NCBI RefSeq assembly: GCF_019457535.1
Contig: NZ_CP080417.1
Location: 1,860,001-1,924,000 of the forward strand
Length of the DNA: 64,000 nucleotides
From: Shewanella halotolerans
Lineage (GTDB): Bacteria; Pseudomonadota; Gammaproteobacteria; Enterobacterales; Shewanellaceae
Direction of reading: 5' to 3'
In this document: positions 18,148 through 28,719 of the stretch, piece by piece
Position numbering within the stretch: the stretch's first letter is position 1
Layout of the letters: the number at the start of each line of letters is the position of its first letter
The notes under the pieces: model-generated
What the model saw: only the letters and a program-made list of their open reading frames with translations
Databases searched by the model: none
Told to the model about the DNA's origin: nothing
Translations under genes and position numbers: made by a program

Positions 18148-18371
18148 AATAAGCGCCGCTAGCTTTTAATGAATATCGATTGAGTCAGGGCACCGGCTTT
18201 GAATGAAGGCGGCTTCTTCGTCTGGGACAGCATTTTTCGCGTGGCGGCTTTTAACAGTGCGCACCCTTTAGGAAAGCTTACGGCAACTGATGGTTGAATG
18301 CAGGATAGACCTAGAGAAAGCGCTACTCAAAGGCATAACAACAGCCATTATCCAATGTAAAAATCAGGCAT
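18148..18371. other. Intergenic stretch without recognised content
   Basis: Between the nnrS promoter and the suhB terminator. The longest frames are short (about 20 codons) and lack coding character. I see no repeat or RNA motif here. Confidence 0.5.
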
Positions 18372-18396
18372 AAAAAAACCGCCATGAAGGCGGTCT
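18372..18396 (-). terminator. Rho-independent terminator after suhB
   Basis: On the minus strand, ACCGCC, a short TTCAT loop, GGCGGT and a run of seven T. It lies about 30 bases beyond the suhB stop codon. Confidence 0.9.
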
Positions 18397-18424
18397 TTAG
18401 CGTGCGATGCTATTTAATCCGGGA

Positions 18425-19228
18425 TTAACGCTTAAGGGCATCGCTCAGCAGAGGGCGGAAGCTCTTCACCATGGCAACAGTTGCCTTAGGACTACCTGCG
18501 ATGATGTTGCCTGAACCCATGTAGCCATGGTTGCCGGTAAAGTCGGTAACTGTACCGCCGGCTTCACGGACGATCAGGTCGCCAGCGGCGATATCCCAAG
18601 GCTTGAGACCGATCTCGAAGAAAGCGTCCATACGACCGGCTGCTACGTAAGCCAGATCCAGGGCGGCAGAACCTGCACGGCGCAGATCGGCACATTGGCT
18701 AAAGGTAGAAGCAAAAAGTTTCATGTAAGTTTCAGTGTGTTGCTTCGCTTTGAAGGGGAAGCCAGTACCTACGATGGCCTCATCGAGATCGCTCGCCTTG
18801 CTTACACGGATACGGAAATCATTTAGCTTGGCGCCTTTACCGCGCACGGCAGTGAACAGCTCGTCACGAACAGGATCGTAGACGACGGCAACTTCGGTCT
18901 TGCCTTTGTGTTGTACGGCAATAGATACCGCGAAATGAGGGATGCCTCTAACAAAGTTGTTAGTGCCATCCAGAGGATCGACAATCCACAAATAGTCGCT
19001 GTTTTGACCCTTGTTCTCACCATTTTCTTCACCAACTATGGTGTGGTCCGGGTACGACTTGCGGATTTGATATGTAATTGCAGCTTCTGCTTCTTTATCT
19101 ACGTTAGTCACGTAGTCATTGATACCTTTTGTGCTAACTTCTACACGGTCGAGTTCGGTATAGGCACGCATAATCGTTTGGCCGGCGGCGCGAGCGGCGC
19201 GCACGGCGATGGTCTGCATCGGATGCAT
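18425..19228 (-). CDS. suhB: Inositol-1-monophosphatase / Nus-associated factor
   Basis: A 267-residue protein starting MHPMQTIAVRAARAAGQ, as in E. coli SuhB. The metal-binding motifs of the inositol monophosphatase family are present: GEENGE (about 66-71), WIVDPLDGTNNF and the C-terminal KPWDIAAGDLIVREAGG. SuhB dephosphorylates inositol monophosphate in vitro and also acts with Nus factors in rRNA antitermination. It is divergent from trmJ, as in many gammaproteobacteria, and carries a good promoter and its own terminator. Confidence 0.97.
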   Translation of the reverse strand: MHPMQTIAVRAARAAGQTIMRAYTELDRVEVSTKGINDYVTNVDKEAEAAITYQIRKSYPDHTIVGEENGENKGQNSDYLWIVDPLDGTNNFVRGIPHFAVSIAVQHKGKTEVAVVYDPVRDELFTAVRGKGAKLNDFRIRVSKASDLDEAIVGTGFPFKAKQHTETYMKLFASTFSQCADLRRAGSAALDLAYVAAGRMDAFFEIGLKPWDIAAGDLIVREAGGTVTDFTGNHGYMGSGNIIAGSPKATVAMVKSFRPLLSDALKR

Positions 19229-19274
19229 TACAATCCCCTGGATGTTAAAGAACAGATATAAATAATCGGCGCGT

Positions 19275-19302
19275 ATTATACGCTTTTTAAGCGTTATATC
19301 AA
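19275..19302 (-). promoter_or_regulatory. Sigma-70 promoter for suhB
   Basis: On the minus strand, -35 TTGATA (19302-19297), a 16-bp spacer and -10 TATAAT (19280-19275). The spacer holds most of the palindrome ACGCTT-TTT-AAGCGT (19280-19294), which could be an operator or chance. Confidence 0.7.
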
Positions 19303-19385
19303 ATATAGATTTTTATATTAAGGGATCCCCTTACGCTGTGATACCATCAATCCACTGTTCTATAGAAAGAAATCAAACTTGTTTC

Positions 19386-20144
19386 ATGCTTAGCAATATT
19401 CGTGTCGTTCTCGTAGGAACCACTCATCCAGGTAATATAGGTTCAACCGCCCGTGCCATGAAAACCATGGGCCTTTCCACGCTTTATCTCGCCGAACCCA
19501 AGGTGGCACCCGATGGCCAGTCTGTGGCGCTTGCCGCCGGGGCGTCGGATATCCTTAAACATGCGGTGACCGTCGATTGTCTGGAAGATGCCATCGCAGA
19601 TTGCAGCCTGGTTATCGCCACCAGTGCCCGCAGCCGCACCCTGGACTGGCCCATGTTGGATCCCCGTCAGGCGGGTGAGAAACTCGCCGGCGCCGCCGTT
19701 AACGGCCCAGTAGCCATCGTCTTTGGCCGCGAGAGTAACGGCCTGAGCAACGACGAACTGCAAAAGTGCAACTATCATGTGACCATACCGGCCAATCCTG
19801 AGTACACCTCGCTTAACCTGGCCCAGGCGGTGCAGATCATCTGTTATGAGGCGCGCGTGGCACACCTCGCCATGGATCCCGAGACGGTAGAAGAGCCGGC
19901 GTATCCCCTGGCCAAAGAGCAGGAAAACTTCTTCGTTCATCTGGAGAAGACGCTGCTGTCGACTGGATTTATCATTAAGCAACATCCGGGGCAGGTGATG
20001 ACTAAGCTCAGACGCCTCTTTAGCCGGGCGAGAATCGAAAGTCAGGAGATGAACATCCTCCGCGGTATCCTGACCTCGGTCGATAAGAAGGTTGAATTGG
20101 CACAGCAGGCCACACAAGACGCACAGTCAACGAAGGAAGAATAG
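19386..20144 (+). CDS. trmJ: tRNA (cytidine/uridine-2'-O-)-methyltransferase TrmJ
   Basis: A 252-residue SPOUT-class enzyme that methylates the 2'-OH of nucleotide 32 in several tRNAs. The start is placed at ATG 19386 ([17 protein letters not shown]), matching the E. coli N-terminus; upstream in-frame codons do not. The knot motifs [26 protein letters not shown] and [18 protein letters not shown] are intact. It ends 4 bases before cysE and is likely co-transcribed with it. It faces suhB divergently. Confidence 0.96.
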   Translation: MLSNIRVVLVGTTHPGNIGSTARAMKTMGLSTLYLAEPKVAPDGQSVALAAGASDILKHAVTVDCLEDAIADCSLVIATSARSRTLDWPMLDPRQAGEKLAGAAVNGPVAIVFGRESNGLSNDELQKCNYHVTIPANPEYTSLNLAQAVQIICYEARVAHLAMDPETVEEPAYPLAKEQENFFVHLEKTLLSTGFIIKQHPGQVMTKLRRLFSRARIESQEMNILRGILTSVDKKVELAQQATQDAQSTKEE

Positions 20145-20148
20145 AGCC

Positions 20149-20970
20149 ATGGGCGTGATTTCCAGAATTAAAGATGACATAGCCTCCATCTATCACAGAG
20201 ACCCGGCGGCAAACGGTACCCTAGAGATCCTGCTCAACTATCCTGGCATGCAGGCGATTTGGATCCACCGCGTCAGCCATAAGCTTTGGAAAGCCAAGTG
20301 GTGTCTCACCGCACGCATGATCTCTACTTTCTCCCGTTGGCTGACCGGGGTGGAGATCCATCCTGGTGCCACCATAGGCGACCGTTTCTTCATCGACCAC
20401 GGCATGGGCGTGGTAATAGGTGAGACCGCCGAGATAGGTAACGATTGTACCCTTTACCATGGCGTCACCCTTGGGGGAACTACTTGGCAGGCGGGCAAAC
20501 GTCACCCGACGCTAGGCAATAACGTGGTGGTTGGCGCCGGCGCCAAGATCTTGGGGCCGATCACTATGCACGATGGGGCGCGTGTCGGCTCAAACTCTGT
20601 GGTGGTCAAAGAGGTGCCAAAAGATACCACAGTAGTGGGGATCCCCGCCCGCGAGGTGGCCAGGCCCAGCGATGAGTCCAAGGAGCATGCTCAGCGCCGC
20701 ACTGAGATGGCCAAGAAATATGGCTTCGATGCCTACGCGGTATCGCCCGATAATCCAGACCCTGTGGCCAATGCCATCGGCAAGATGCTGGATCATATGC
20801 ACTTGATGGACTCTAAGGTGCAAGAGGTGTGTCAGGCCGTGCAGAGCATGGGCGGCAGCGTCTGTACCGAGCGCCTTCCTGAGCTTGAGGTGGGTGAATT
20901 TAGCGACGCCGAGCAGGCCGCGGCCGAGAAGCGCCAGCAGGCGATAGATGAGTTTGATCCCATTATTTAA
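20149..20970 (+). CDS. cysE: Serine O-acetyltransferase
   Basis: CysE acetylates L-serine to O-acetylserine, the first step of cysteine synthesis. The protein is 273 residues from ATG 20149 (AGGAAGA upstream). The N-terminal helical part is followed by left-handed beta-helix hexapeptide repeats with catalytic residues in [12 protein letters not shown] and YHGVTLGGT. It has a C-terminal tail of about 100 residues after the hexapeptide domain ([12 protein letters not shown] onward), longer and different from E. coli CysE, which is typical of the isc-linked form. It precedes iscR by 196 bp, and cysteine is the sulfur source for IscS. Confidence 0.95.
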   Translation: MGVISRIKDDIASIYHRDPAANGTLEILLNYPGMQAIWIHRVSHKLWKAKWCLTARMISTFSRWLTGVEIHPGATIGDRFFIDHGMGVVIGETAEIGNDCTLYHGVTLGGTTWQAGKRHPTLGNNVVVGAGAKILGPITMHDGARVGSNSVVVKEVPKDTTVVGIPAREVARPSDESKEHAQRRTEMAKKYGFDAYAVSPDNPDPVANAIGKMLDHMHLMDSKVQEVCQAVQSMGGSVCTERLPELEVGEFSDAEQAAAEKRQQAIDEFDPII

Positions 20971-21076
20971 TAAAGAGTGAGATTTATTGCCCTCTGAGCG
21001 TTGAATCTTTGCCTTGAAACAGGTTAAATACCCCAGCAACGAAGCAGGGTATTTCCTGTTTCCGATAACGTCCTTA

Positions 21077-21134
21077 ATACCTGACTAATCTGCTGGGTTT
21101 TATACTTGACTAAAATAGTCAAGTATGGTTGAAT
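21077..21134 (+). promoter_or_regulatory. IscR type-1 operator and iscR promoter
   Basis: ATACTTGACT (21102-21111) and its perfect inverted copy AGTCAAGTAT (21117-21126), 5 bases apart, match the type-1 site bound by [2Fe-2S]-IscR. A second left half-site ATACCTGACT (21077-21086) has only a weak right half. TTGACT in the main site serves as -35, with TTGAAT at 21129-21134 as a 17-bp-spaced -10, so binding would repress the operon. Confidence 0.85.
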
Positions 21135-21166
21135 TGACCTAAGCATTTTAGAGAGCAGTGGTAGCT

Positions 21167-21628
21167 ATGAAACTAACTTCAAAAGGTCGGTATGCGGTAA
21201 CGGCAATGTTAGACGTTGCAATGCATTCTACTTCTGGCCCGGTCCCATTAGCTGACATCTCCGAGCGTCAGGGAATCTCCCTTTCCTATCTTGAACAACT
21301 CTTCGCTAAATTACGTAAGCATGGTTTAGTCTCCAGCGTCAGAGGACCCGGTGGCGGTTATCGTCTCGGTTTCGACGCCAGCGACATCTCCGTGGGCATG
21401 GTGGTTCGGGCGGTAGATGAGTCGGTCGACGCCACACGTTGTCAAGGTTTGGGAAATTGTCAGAGCGGTACTCGATGTTTAACCCATTCGCTCTGGGGCG
21501 ATTTGAGCAAACAGATTTCAGATTTTTTAAATGGCATTAGCCTTGCGGGTCTGATGAACAAGCGAGATGTGCAATTTATCTCAATCAAGCAAGACAAGAT
21601 GCAACAGGAACAAAGGGTAACCCTGTAA
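21167..21628 (+). CDS. iscR: Iron-sulfur cluster regulator IscR
   Basis: A 153-residue Rrf2-family repressor sensing [2Fe-2S] status. I start at ATG 21167 ([18 protein letters not shown], as in E. coli); an in-frame GTG three codons earlier is possible. The winged helix spans 1-65 and the cluster ligands Cys92, Cys98, Cys104 and His107 are all present at the E. coli positions. It heads the isc operon and its promoter carries the matching operator, so autoregulation is expected. Confidence 0.98.
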   Translation: MKLTSKGRYAVTAMLDVAMHSTSGPVPLADISERQGISLSYLEQLFAKLRKHGLVSSVRGPGGGYRLGFDASDISVGMVVRAVDESVDATRCQGLGNCQSGTRCLTHSLWGDLSKQISDFLNGISLAGLMNKRDVQFISIKQDKMQQEQRVTL

Positions 21629-21705
21629 GTTAACTTTGTTATTAATTATTACTATATGTACGTGGTTAAGTGGTCGCGCCATGACTACTCAGTACGGAGT
21701 GTGAG

Positions 21706-22920
21706 ATGAAGCTTCCTATTTATTTAGATTATGCTGCTACGACGCCGGTCGATCCGCGCGTGGCAGAGAAAATGATGCAATACATGACGATGGACGGGAT
21801 TTTTGGTAACCCCGCTTCACGTTCTCACCGTTACGGCTGGCAGGCCGAAGAGGCGGTGGATATCGCCCGTAACCAGGTCGCCGAGCTGATCAACGCCGAT
21901 CCACGCGAGATCGTCTTCACCTCGGGTGCTACCGAGTCTGACAACCTGGCCATCAAGGGTGTTGCGCATTTTTATCATAAGAAAGGCAAGCACATCATCA
22001 CCAGCAAGACAGAACATAAGGCTGTGCTGGACACCTGTCGTCAGCTTGAGCGTGAAGGCTTCGAGGTGACCTACCTTGAGCCTGAGTCAAACGGCATCAT
22101 CCCTATCGAGAAGCTCGAAGCGGCGATGCGTGAAGACACCATACTGCTCAGCCTGATGCATGTTAACAATGAGATCGGCGTGATCCACGATATCGACGCC
22201 ATCGGCGAGCTATGCCGTGCCAAGAAGGTGATCTTCCACGTGGATGCGGCTCAGAGCGCGGGCAAGCTACCTATCGACCTGCAAAAGAGCAAGGTTGACC
22301 TCATGTCAATCTCGGCGCACAAGATGTACGGCCCTAAAGGCATTGGTGCCCTGTATGTCCGTCGTAAGCCACGTATTCGTCTGGAAGCGACTATGCACGG
22401 TGGTGGACACGAGCGTGGCATGCGCAGTGGTACCCTGGCGACTCACCAAATTGTCGGCATGGGTGAAGCGGCGGCGATTGCCAAGGCCGACATGGAAAGC
22501 GATAACGCCCGTATCCGTCGTCTGCGCGACAGACTGTGGGATGGCATCAAGCATATCGAAGAAACCTATATCAACGGTGATGCAGAGCAAAGATACTGCG
22601 GCAGCCTGAACGTCAGCTTTAACTTCGTCGAAGGTGAGTCTTTGATGATGGCGCTGAAAGATCTGGCGGTCTCTTCTGGTTCTGCCTGTACCTCAGCAAG
22701 TTTAGAGCCTAGCTATGTGCTTCGTGCATTAGGATTAGACGATGAAATGGCGCACAGCTCAATCCGTTTCTCTATCGGTCGTTTCACGACTGAAGAGGAG
22801 ATTGACCATGCGATCGAGACCATTACCAAGTCTATCGGTCAGTTGAGAGAGATGTCTCCATTGTGGGAGATGTTTAAAGATGGTGTTGACCTGTCAACAG
22901 TGCAGTGGGCACACCATTAA
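21706..22920 (+). CDS. iscS: Cysteine desulfurase IscS
   Basis: A 404-residue PLP enzyme that takes sulfur from cysteine as a persulfide for Fe-S clusters and tRNA thiolation. It starts [19 protein letters not shown]. The PLP lysine is in [12 protein letters not shown] and the mobile-loop active cysteine in [14 protein letters not shown]. Length equals E. coli IscS. Second gene of the isc operon. Confidence 0.99.
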   Translation: MKLPIYLDYAATTPVDPRVAEKMMQYMTMDGIFGNPASRSHRYGWQAEEAVDIARNQVAELINADPREIVFTSGATESDNLAIKGVAHFYHKKGKHIITSKTEHKAVLDTCRQLEREGFEVTYLEPESNGIIPIEKLEAAMREDTILLSLMHVNNEIGVIHDIDAIGELCRAKKVIFHVDAAQSAGKLPIDLQKSKVDLMSISAHKMYGPKGIGALYVRRKPRIRLEATMHGGGHERGMRSGTLATHQIVGMGEAAAIAKADMESDNARIRRLRDRLWDGIKHIEETYINGDAEQRYCGSLNVSFNFVEGESLMMALKDLAVSSGSACTSASLEPSYVLRALGLDDEMAHSSIRFSIGRFTTEEEIDHAIETITKSIGQLREMSPLWEMFKDGVDLSTVQWAHH

Positions 22921-22956
22921 TCCGGCCGATAAACGAATAGAGATTGGAGCAGAATC

Positions 22957-23340
22957 ATGGCTTACAGTGAAAAAGTAATAGATCATTATGAGAACCCGCG
23001 TAACGTAGGTTCATTTGACAAGAACGACCCTTCAGTGGTTACCGGCATGGTAGGTGCGCCTGCCTGTGGTGACGTCATGAAGCTTCAGCTGAAGATCGAC
23101 GACAACGGTATCATCGAAGATGCCAAGTTCAAGACTTACGGCTGTGGTAGCGCTATCGCGTCTAGCTCTCTGGTCACCGAATGGGTGAAGGGTAAGACGA
23201 TTGAAGAAGCGCAAGCGATTAAAAATACGGATATTGCTGAAGAGCTTGCCCTACCGCCTGTGAAAATTCACTGCTCAATCTTGGCTGAAGACGCCATCAA
23301 GGCAGCGTTAGACGAGTACAAGGCTAAGCACGAAAAGTAA
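22957..23340 (+). CDS. iscU: Fe-S cluster assembly scaffold IscU
   Basis: A 127-residue scaffold on which [2Fe-2S] clusters are built. The three conserved cysteines appear in [15 protein letters not shown] and HCSILAED, with the Asp next to the first one. The LPPVKIHC stretch recognised by HscA is present. GGAGCAG precedes the ATG. Confidence 0.99.
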   Translation: MAYSEKVIDHYENPRNVGSFDKNDPSVVTGMVGAPACGDVMKLQLKIDDNGIIEDAKFKTYGCGSAIASSSLVTEWVKGKTIEEAQAIKNTDIAEELALPPVKIHCSILAEDAIKAALDEYKAKHEK

Positions 23341-23354
23341 TAGTCGGAGTAATA

Positions 23355-23678
23355 ATGGCAATAACGATGACACCGGCGGCGGCCGATCGAGTAAGAAGCT
23401 TCTTGGCCAACCGCGGTAAAGGTATCGGATTACGTTTGGGACTGAAGACGTCCGGCTGCTCCGGCATGGCATACGTGCTGGAGTTCGTCGACGAACTCAA
23501 CGACGACGATGAAGTTTATGAGATCGATGGGGTGAAAATCATCATCGATGCCAAGAGCTTCATCTACCTGCAAGGGATCGAGTTAGATTTCGTCAAAGAG
23601 GGGCTCAACGAGGGCTTCCAGTTCAACAACCCCAATGCGAAAGGGGAGTGTGGCTGCGGCGAGAGCTTCACCGTTTAG
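23355..23678 (+). CDS. iscA: A-type iron-sulfur carrier IscA
   Basis: A 107-residue A-type carrier that delivers clusters or iron. The three cysteine ligands are in TSGCSGMAY and the C-terminal GECGCGESF. It lies 14 bases after iscU with its own GGAGTAA ribosome-binding site. Length and motifs are standard. Confidence 0.98.
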   Translation: MAITMTPAAADRVRSFLANRGKGIGLRLGLKTSGCSGMAYVLEFVDELNDDDEVYEIDGVKIIIDAKSFIYLQGIELDFVKEGLNEGFQFNNPNAKGECGCGESFTV

Positions 23679-23693
23679 AGCGAATCGAGATAC

Positions 23694-24215
23694 ATGAACT
23701 ATTTTGAGTTGTTTAGTTTATCGCCATCGTTTGAGCTAGATACCGCTGTGCTTTCAGAGCGGTATCGCGAACTGCAGCGTGCGGTGCACCCTGACAAGTT
23801 TGCTAATGCCAGCGAGCAGGACAAGCGCCTGGCGGTGCAGCACACCGCCCAGGTCAACGATGGTTATAACACCCTGAAACATCCCATCTCGCGCGCCGAG
23901 CACATGCTCAGCCTCAAGGGAATCGACCTCAGCCACGAATCCACCACGGTTAAAGACATAATGTTTTTAATGCAGCAGATGGAGTGGCGCGAGGCGCTCG
24001 AGGAGATTGCCGATAGTGACGATCCCGACGAGGCTATCGAGCACCTGCATCAATCCTTTGGCGAGTATCGCAGCGACATCACGGCGCAGCTGGCACAAAA
24101 GATAGGCAGTGAAGAGGCTTCAGTCTTGGAGCAGGCCGCCGACCTGGTGCGTAAACTCAAGTTTATGGATAAGTTGCAGGCTGAACTCGAGCGAGCCGAA
24201 GACGCTCTCTTTTAA
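23694..24215 (+). CDS. hscB: J-domain co-chaperone HscB
   Basis: A 173-residue co-chaperone that brings IscU to HscA and stimulates its ATPase. The N-terminal J domain has the HPD motif (RAVHPDKF) and the C-terminal helical domain ([15 protein letters not shown]) binds IscU. It starts 15 bases after iscA. Confidence 0.98.
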   Translation: MNYFELFSLSPSFELDTAVLSERYRELQRAVHPDKFANASEQDKRLAVQHTAQVNDGYNTLKHPISRAEHMLSLKGIDLSHESTTVKDIMFLMQQMEWREALEEIADSDDPDEAIEHLHQSFGEYRSDITAQLAQKIGSEEASVLEQAADLVRKLKFMDKLQAELERAEDALF

Positions 24216-24287
24216 GCGCGAATGTTTTTTATGGCTCTGTCGTCGATTGCGGTCGACTGAGCCTTTATTTTTTTAAGTTGGAAAGAT

Positions 24288-26150
24288 ATGGCACTTTTGC
24301 AGATCGCTGAACCCGGACAGAGCGCCGCGCCGCACCAGCACAGGCTGGCGGTAGGCATTGACTTAGGTACGACCAACTCACTGGTGGCGGCCGTGCGCAG
24401 TGGCGTAGCCGATACCCTGGCCGACGAATCTGGTCGTCATGCCCTGGCCTCCGTTGTGCGTTACAGCGAAGACGGAGTGCAGGTTGGCGTGGATGCCGAG
24501 CGTTTCTCCGCCCAGGACCCACTCAATACCGTGGTCTCGGTGAAGCGTTTCATGGGCCGCAGCCTGAGTGATATTCAGGCCAAGGATGCCTCGCTACCTT
24601 ATCATTTCTCTGCCAGCGAAAATGGCCTGCCACTGTTCAATACTCAGGCGGGGCAATTTAATCCCATTCAGATCTCTGCCGACATCTTAAGGCCACTAGT
24701 TGATCGCGCTGAGAAGACCCTTGGCGGCGCTTTAGAAGGCGTAGTGATCACTGTGCCAGCCTATTTCGATGACGCCCAGCGTCAGGGCACCAAAGAGGCG
24801 GCAAACCTGCTTGGTGTCAAGGTGCTGCGTCTGCTCAATGAGCCGACGGCGGCGGCTATCGCCTATGGTCTGGACTCGGGCCAGGAAGGGGTGATTGCCA
24901 TCTATGACCTGGGTGGCGGTACCTTCGATATCTCGATTCTGCGCCTGAACAAAGGCGTGTTTGAGGTACTGGCGACCGGCGGCGACTCGGCGCTGGGTGG
25001 TGATGACTTCGACCACGCCCTGGCCGATCATCTGCAGAGTAGCTGGCAACTGACCAGCCTTACCGCCAGTGAGCGCCGCGCACTCTTAATCGAGAGTCGC
25101 CGCGTGAAAGAGGCCCTGACCGAACAGGCCAGCGTGACCGCGAGTCTGACCCTGGAGCAGGGCAGAGTGCATGAACAAGTTGTCGACAAGGCGCAGTTTG
25201 ACGCCTTGATCGAATATCTGGTGAAGAAGACCATCGCCAGCTGTCGCCGCGCACTGCGCGATGCGGGGATCAGCAACGATGAAGTGCTGGAAACCGTGAT
25301 GGTGGGCGGCTCGACCCGCGTGCCTCTGGTACGTGAGCGTGTCGAAGGCTTCTTCGGCAAGGCGCCGCTGACCTCAATCGACCCCGATCGTGTGGTCGCC
25401 ATTGGCGCCGCGATTCAGGCCGATATCCTGGTGGGTAACAAGCCAGAATCGGATCTGCTACTGCTGGATGTGATCCCGCTGTCGCTGGGTATCGAAACCA
25501 TGGGTGGCCTGGTGGAAAAGGTGGTTTCACGTAACACCACGATTCCGGTCGCCCGCGCCCAGGAGTTCACCACCTTTAAGGATGGTCAAACGGCCATGGC
25601 ATTTCATGTGGTGCAGGGTGAGCGTGAGCTGGTGGCCGATTGTCGCTCCTTGGCACGCTTTACCCTCAAGGGCATTCCGCCAATGGCAGCCGGTGCGGCG
25701 CATATTCGCGTCACCTTCCAGGTCGATGCCGATGGCTTGCTCAGCGTGACCGCCATGGAGAAATCTTCTGGGGTGCAGGCGAGCATTCAGGTGAAGCCTT
25801 CCTTCGGTCTGACCGACGAAGAGATCGGCACCATGCTCAAAGATTCGATGGCCCATGCCAAAGAGGATATCGAGCGCCGCATGTTGGCCGAGCAGCAGGT
25901 GGAAGCAGCCAGGGTATTAGAGTCCCTGTCGGCGGCGCTGGCCAAAGATGGCAATCTGCTGGACGAAGCGGAAGCGGCGACTATCCAGGCGGGCATGGCC
26001 AATTTGGCACAGGTGGCGAGCCAGTCTGATACTGATGCCATCGAGAAGGCAATTGCTGCGCTGGACGATGCCAGTCAGGACTTTGCCGCGAAACGTATGG
26101 ATAATTCCATTCGATTGGCGCTTAAGGGCCAGTCGGTTGACAATATATAG
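24288..26150 (+). CDS. hscA: Fe-S assembly chaperone HscA
   Basis: A 620-residue specialised Hsp70 that releases the cluster from IscU. The ATPase domain has [27 protein letters not shown] and [12 protein letters not shown]. The substrate-binding domain follows from about residue 390 ([14 protein letters not shown]). Length is close to E. coli HscA (616). It is followed 8 bases later by fdx. Confidence 0.99.
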   Translation: MALLQIAEPGQSAAPHQHRLAVGIDLGTTNSLVAAVRSGVADTLADESGRHALASVVRYSEDGVQVGVDAERFSAQDPLNTVVSVKRFMGRSLSDIQAKDASLPYHFSASENGLPLFNTQAGQFNPIQISADILRPLVDRAEKTLGGALEGVVITVPAYFDDAQRQGTKEAANLLGVKVLRLLNEPTAAAIAYGLDSGQEGVIAIYDLGGGTFDISILRLNKGVFEVLATGGDSALGGDDFDHALADHLQSSWQLTSLTASERRALLIESRRVKEALTEQASVTASLTLEQGRVHEQVVDKAQFDALIEYLVKKTIASCRRALRDAGISNDEVLETVMVGGSTRVPLVRERVEGFFGKAPLTSIDPDRVVAIGAAIQADILVGNKPESDLLLLDVIPLSLGIETMGGLVEKVVSRNTTIPVARAQEFTTFKDGQTAMAFHVVQGERELVADCRSLARFTLKGIPPMAAGAAHIRVTFQVDADGLLSVTAMEKSSGVQASIQVKPSFGLTDEEIGTMLKDSMAHAKEDIERRMLAEQQVEAARVLESLSAALAKDGNLLDEAEAATIQAGMANLAQVASQSDTDAIEKAIAALDDASQDFAAKRMDNSIRLALKGQSVDNI

Positions 26151-26158
26151 GTAACAAT

Positions 26159-26494
26159 ATGCCTCAGATAGTTTTTTTACCCCATGAAGAGTTATGCCCG
26201 GACGGCGCGGTAGTCGAGGCCCAGGTGGGCGAGACTGTGCTGGATGTGGCGCTGCGTAACGGCATCACCATAGAACATGCCTGTGAGAAATCCTGTGCCT
26301 GTACCACTTGTCATGTGATCATTCGTGAAGGCTTCGATGAGCTGGAAGAGAGCGATGAGCTGGAAGATGACATGCTGGATAAGGCCTGGGGCCTGGAGCC
26401 TGAGAGCCGTCTGTCGTGCCAGTCTAAGGTACCTGACAGCGATCTCGTGGTAGAGATCCCTAAATACACCATCAACATGGTGAGTGAAGGCTAA
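26159..26494 (+). CDS. fdx: [2Fe-2S] ferredoxin of the isc system
   Basis: A 111-residue adrenodoxin-type ferredoxin that supplies electrons for cluster assembly. The ligand cysteines are in HACEKSCACTTCHV and RLSCQSK, with the acidic EESDELEDDMLD stretch in between. An intrinsic terminator follows, so iscX may rely on read-through or its own promoter. Confidence 0.98.
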   Translation: MPQIVFLPHEELCPDGAVVEAQVGETVLDVALRNGITIEHACEKSCACTTCHVIIREGFDELEESDELEDDMLDKAWGLEPESRLSCQSKVPDSDLVVEIPKYTINMVSEG

Positions 26495-26524
26495 GCCTGC
26501 TTAACGTATTAGCTATCTCAAAGA

Positions 26525-26552
26525 AAGCCGGTCTATCAGATCGGCTTTTTTG
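26525..26552 (+). terminator. Rho-independent terminator after fdx
   Basis: AAAGCCG-G-TCT and AGA-T-CGGCTTT pair around an ATC loop with one G-T pair, followed by a T run. It lies between fdx and iscX. Confidence 0.85.
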
Positions 26553-26614
26553 ATCCCGCCAATTATCCAAGGGGCTAAACTTAAGGGATAAGCATTTGCG
26601 ATAGAGGTAAGACA

Positions 26615-26806
26615 ATGAAATGGATAGATTCTCTCGATGTGGCGCTCAGTTTGCTCGAGGCCCATCCCGATGTGGATCCCGCCAAGATCCGCTTTACCGA
26701 TCTGCGGGAATGGATCCTGGCGCTGGATGAGTTTGACGACGACCCTAATCATTGTAACGAGCGGATCCTGGAGGCGATTCAGGCCTGCTGGATCAACGAG
26801 TACTGA
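26615..26806 (+). CDS. iscX: Fe-S assembly protein IscX
   Basis: A 63-residue acidic protein (IscX/YfhJ) that binds iron and IscS and modulates cluster assembly. It contains the DPAKIRFTDLREWILALDEF stretch and ends in CWINEY. Length matches the family. It is set off from fdx by 120 bp with a terminator, an unusual spacing for the last isc gene. Confidence 0.96.
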   Translation: MKWIDSLDVALSLLEAHPDVDPAKIRFTDLREWILALDEFDDDPNHCNERILEAIQACWINEY

Positions 26807-26962
26807 GCCGGTACTGAGGGCTAAAGTATCGCTCGCTCGCTTGCTAGCTAGTTTCGATTTGCACAAGCCAGTTTGCTAGCAGGATCGCGCCAGCCTAGAT
26901 GACGGTTTGATGAATGTCTCATTCATCTCGCTATAAAGGTAGGTTTTTCGGATTTAATTTCG

Positions 26963-26968
26963 TATAAT
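26963..26968 (+). promoter_or_regulatory. -10 element of a probable ndk promoter
   Basis: A perfect TATAAT 43 bp upstream of the ndk start. The -35 region at the right distance is weak (TAGGTT), so only the -10 is called with any confidence. Confidence 0.5.
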
Positions 26969-27011
26969 CCGCGCGAATTTTTAAAAACCTGTTTAATGAA
27001 GGAAGCTAGAC

Positions 27012-27443
27012 ATGGCTATCGAACGTACTTTTTCTATCATCAAGCCTGATGCCGTTGCTAAAAACCACATCGGTGCTATCTACAACCGTTTTGAAACCGC
27101 TGGCCTGAAAATCATCGCTTCTAAAATGGTTCACCTAAGCAAAGAACAAGCTGAAGGCTTCTACGCCGAGCACAGCGAGCGTCCTTTCTTCGGCGCACTG
27201 GTTGAGTTCATGACTTCTGGTCCTATCATGGTTCAAGTACTGGAAGGCGAAAACGCTGTTCTGGCTAACCGTGAAATCATGGGTGCAACTAACCCAGCTG
27301 AAGCGGCTCGTGGTACTCTGCGTGCTGATTTCGCCGACAGCATCGACGAGAATGCCGTTCACGGTTCTGACGCCGTTGCTTCTGCAGAGCGTGAAATCGC
27401 TTACTTCTTCAGCGCTGAAGAACTTTGCCCACGTACTCGTTAA
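27012..27443 (+). CDS. ndk: Nucleoside diphosphate kinase
   Basis: A 143-residue enzyme that balances NTP and dNTP pools by transferring the gamma phosphate via a histidine. It starts [18 protein letters not shown]. The active-site histidine lies in [17 protein letters not shown]. The codon choice looks strongly biased (for example GCT, CGT, AAC), as expected for a highly expressed gene and unlike the neighbouring genes. Flanked by its own promoter and terminator. Confidence 0.99.
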   Translation: MAIERTFSIIKPDAVAKNHIGAIYNRFETAGLKIIASKMVHLSKEQAEGFYAEHSERPFFGALVEFMTSGPIMVQVLEGENAVLANREIMGATNPAEAARGTLRADFADSIDENAVHGSDAVASAEREIAYFFSAEELCPRTR

Positions 27444-27467
27444 TTCGAGTCTGATGCAAAACTCTCG

Positions 27468-27493
27468 AAAAGGAGCCTTAGGGCTCCTTTTTT
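27468..27493 (+). terminator. Rho-independent terminator after ndk
   Basis: AAAAGGAGCC, loop TTAG, GGCTCCTTTT and further T. Perfect 10-bp stem. Confidence 0.92.
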
Positions 27494-27586
27494 GTGCCCG
27501 AAATTTACTGCAAAAAAATAGTGCGGCAAAATAGTACGGCGAATAATACGATAAAGTAGCCCCAAGTAAACTGTGAAGAGAAGTCG

Positions 27587-28717
27587 ATGAAAATTGTAGC
27601 CGATGAAAACATGCCCTATGTCGAAGCCCTGTTTGCCGATCTTGGCGAGGTGGTGATGGTCGATGGCCGCACCCTGACCCAGGCTCAGGTGAAAGATGCC
27701 GATGTGCTGCTGGTGCGCTCCGTCACTAAGGTGGATCAGAATCTACTGGACGGCTGCGACAGGCTCTCCTTCGTGGGCAGCGCCACCATAGGCATGGATC
27801 ATCTGGACTTGGACTATCTTAAGCAGCGTGGCATCTTCTGCACCAATGCGCCGGGCTGTAACGCGGTGGCTGTCGGCGAATACGTCTTCAATGCCATGTT
27901 GGAGCTGGCCAGACGTTTTCATAGTCCACTCAAGGGCAAGACGGTCGGCATAGTTGGTGCGGGTAACACGGGCACGGCGCTGCAAAAGTGCCTTGAGGCC
28001 TATGGGGTGAAGACCCTGCTCAACGATCCCTTGCTCGAAGAGGCGGGCGATGAGCGAGAGTTTGTCTCGTTAGATGAGTTAGTTGAGTGCTGCGACGTGA
28101 TCTCTTTGCATGTGCCCCTGACTCGAGATGGAGAGCATCCCACCCACTATCTGTTTGACAAGGCGCGCCTTAACACACTTGCCGAAGACTCCTGGCTGCT
28201 GAACTGCTGCCGCGGCGAGGTGATCGATAACCGTGCGCTTATCGAGGTGAAACAGCGGCGCAGCGATCTCAAGCTGGTGCTGGATGTATGGGAGGGGGAG
28301 CCTCTGCCAATACCCGAGTTGGTGCCATTTGTTGAGATAGCCACCCCTCACATAGCCGGCTATAGCCTGGAGGGCAAGGCCCGCGGCACCTTTATGCTGT
28401 ATCAGGCCTTGATGGCGCAGCTGGGCAGGGCGGTGGACAAGTCGCTTTCCAGCCTGTTGCCAGTGCTCTGGAGTCATCAGTTGTCACCCTTGTCTGTGCC
28501 CGATGAAAAGGCCTTGCTCAGCCTGGTGCGTCTGGTCTATGACCTGCGCGATGACGACGAACTGTTTCGCCAGCGCTTTCAAAATAACAAAGGCTTCGAC
28601 CTGATGAGAAAAAATCATAAGCATCGACGTGAATTTAGCGCGTTAATGCTAGCCAATACCGCGGGTTCTGATGTAGATTGGTTGCTCGAATTAGGTTTTT
28701 CAGGAGTCGGTCTGTAA
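27587..28717 (+). CDS. pdxB: Erythronate-4-phosphate dehydrogenase
   Basis: PdxB oxidises 4-phosphoerythronate in the DXP-independent branch of pyridoxal phosphate synthesis. The 376-residue protein starts [16 protein letters not shown]. It has the NAD motif [13 protein letters not shown] and the active-site Arg/Glu/His triad regions ([28 protein letters not shown]), plus the PdxB dimerisation tail. It directly precedes asd, the E. coli pdxB-usg arrangement. Confidence 0.97.
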   Translation: MKIVADENMPYVEALFADLGEVVMVDGRTLTQAQVKDADVLLVRSVTKVDQNLLDGCDRLSFVGSATIGMDHLDLDYLKQRGIFCTNAPGCNAVAVGEYVFNAMLELARRFHSPLKGKTVGIVGAGNTGTALQKCLEAYGVKTLLNDPLLEEAGDEREFVSLDELVECCDVISLHVPLTRDGEHPTHYLFDKARLNTLAEDSWLLNCCRGEVIDNRALIEVKQRRSDLKLVLDVWEGEPLPIPELVPFVEIATPHIAGYSLEGKARGTFMLYQALMAQLGRAVDKSLSSLLPVLWSHQLSPLSVPDEKALLSLVRLVYDLRDDDELFRQRFQNNKGFDLMRKNHKHRREFSALMLANTAGSDVDWLLELGFSGVGL

Positions 28718-28719
28718 TT

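Noticed and set aside
19443..20117. A 224-codon open frame antisense to trmJ
   Set aside because: trmJ has complete SPOUT motifs on the other strand; the antisense frame has none.
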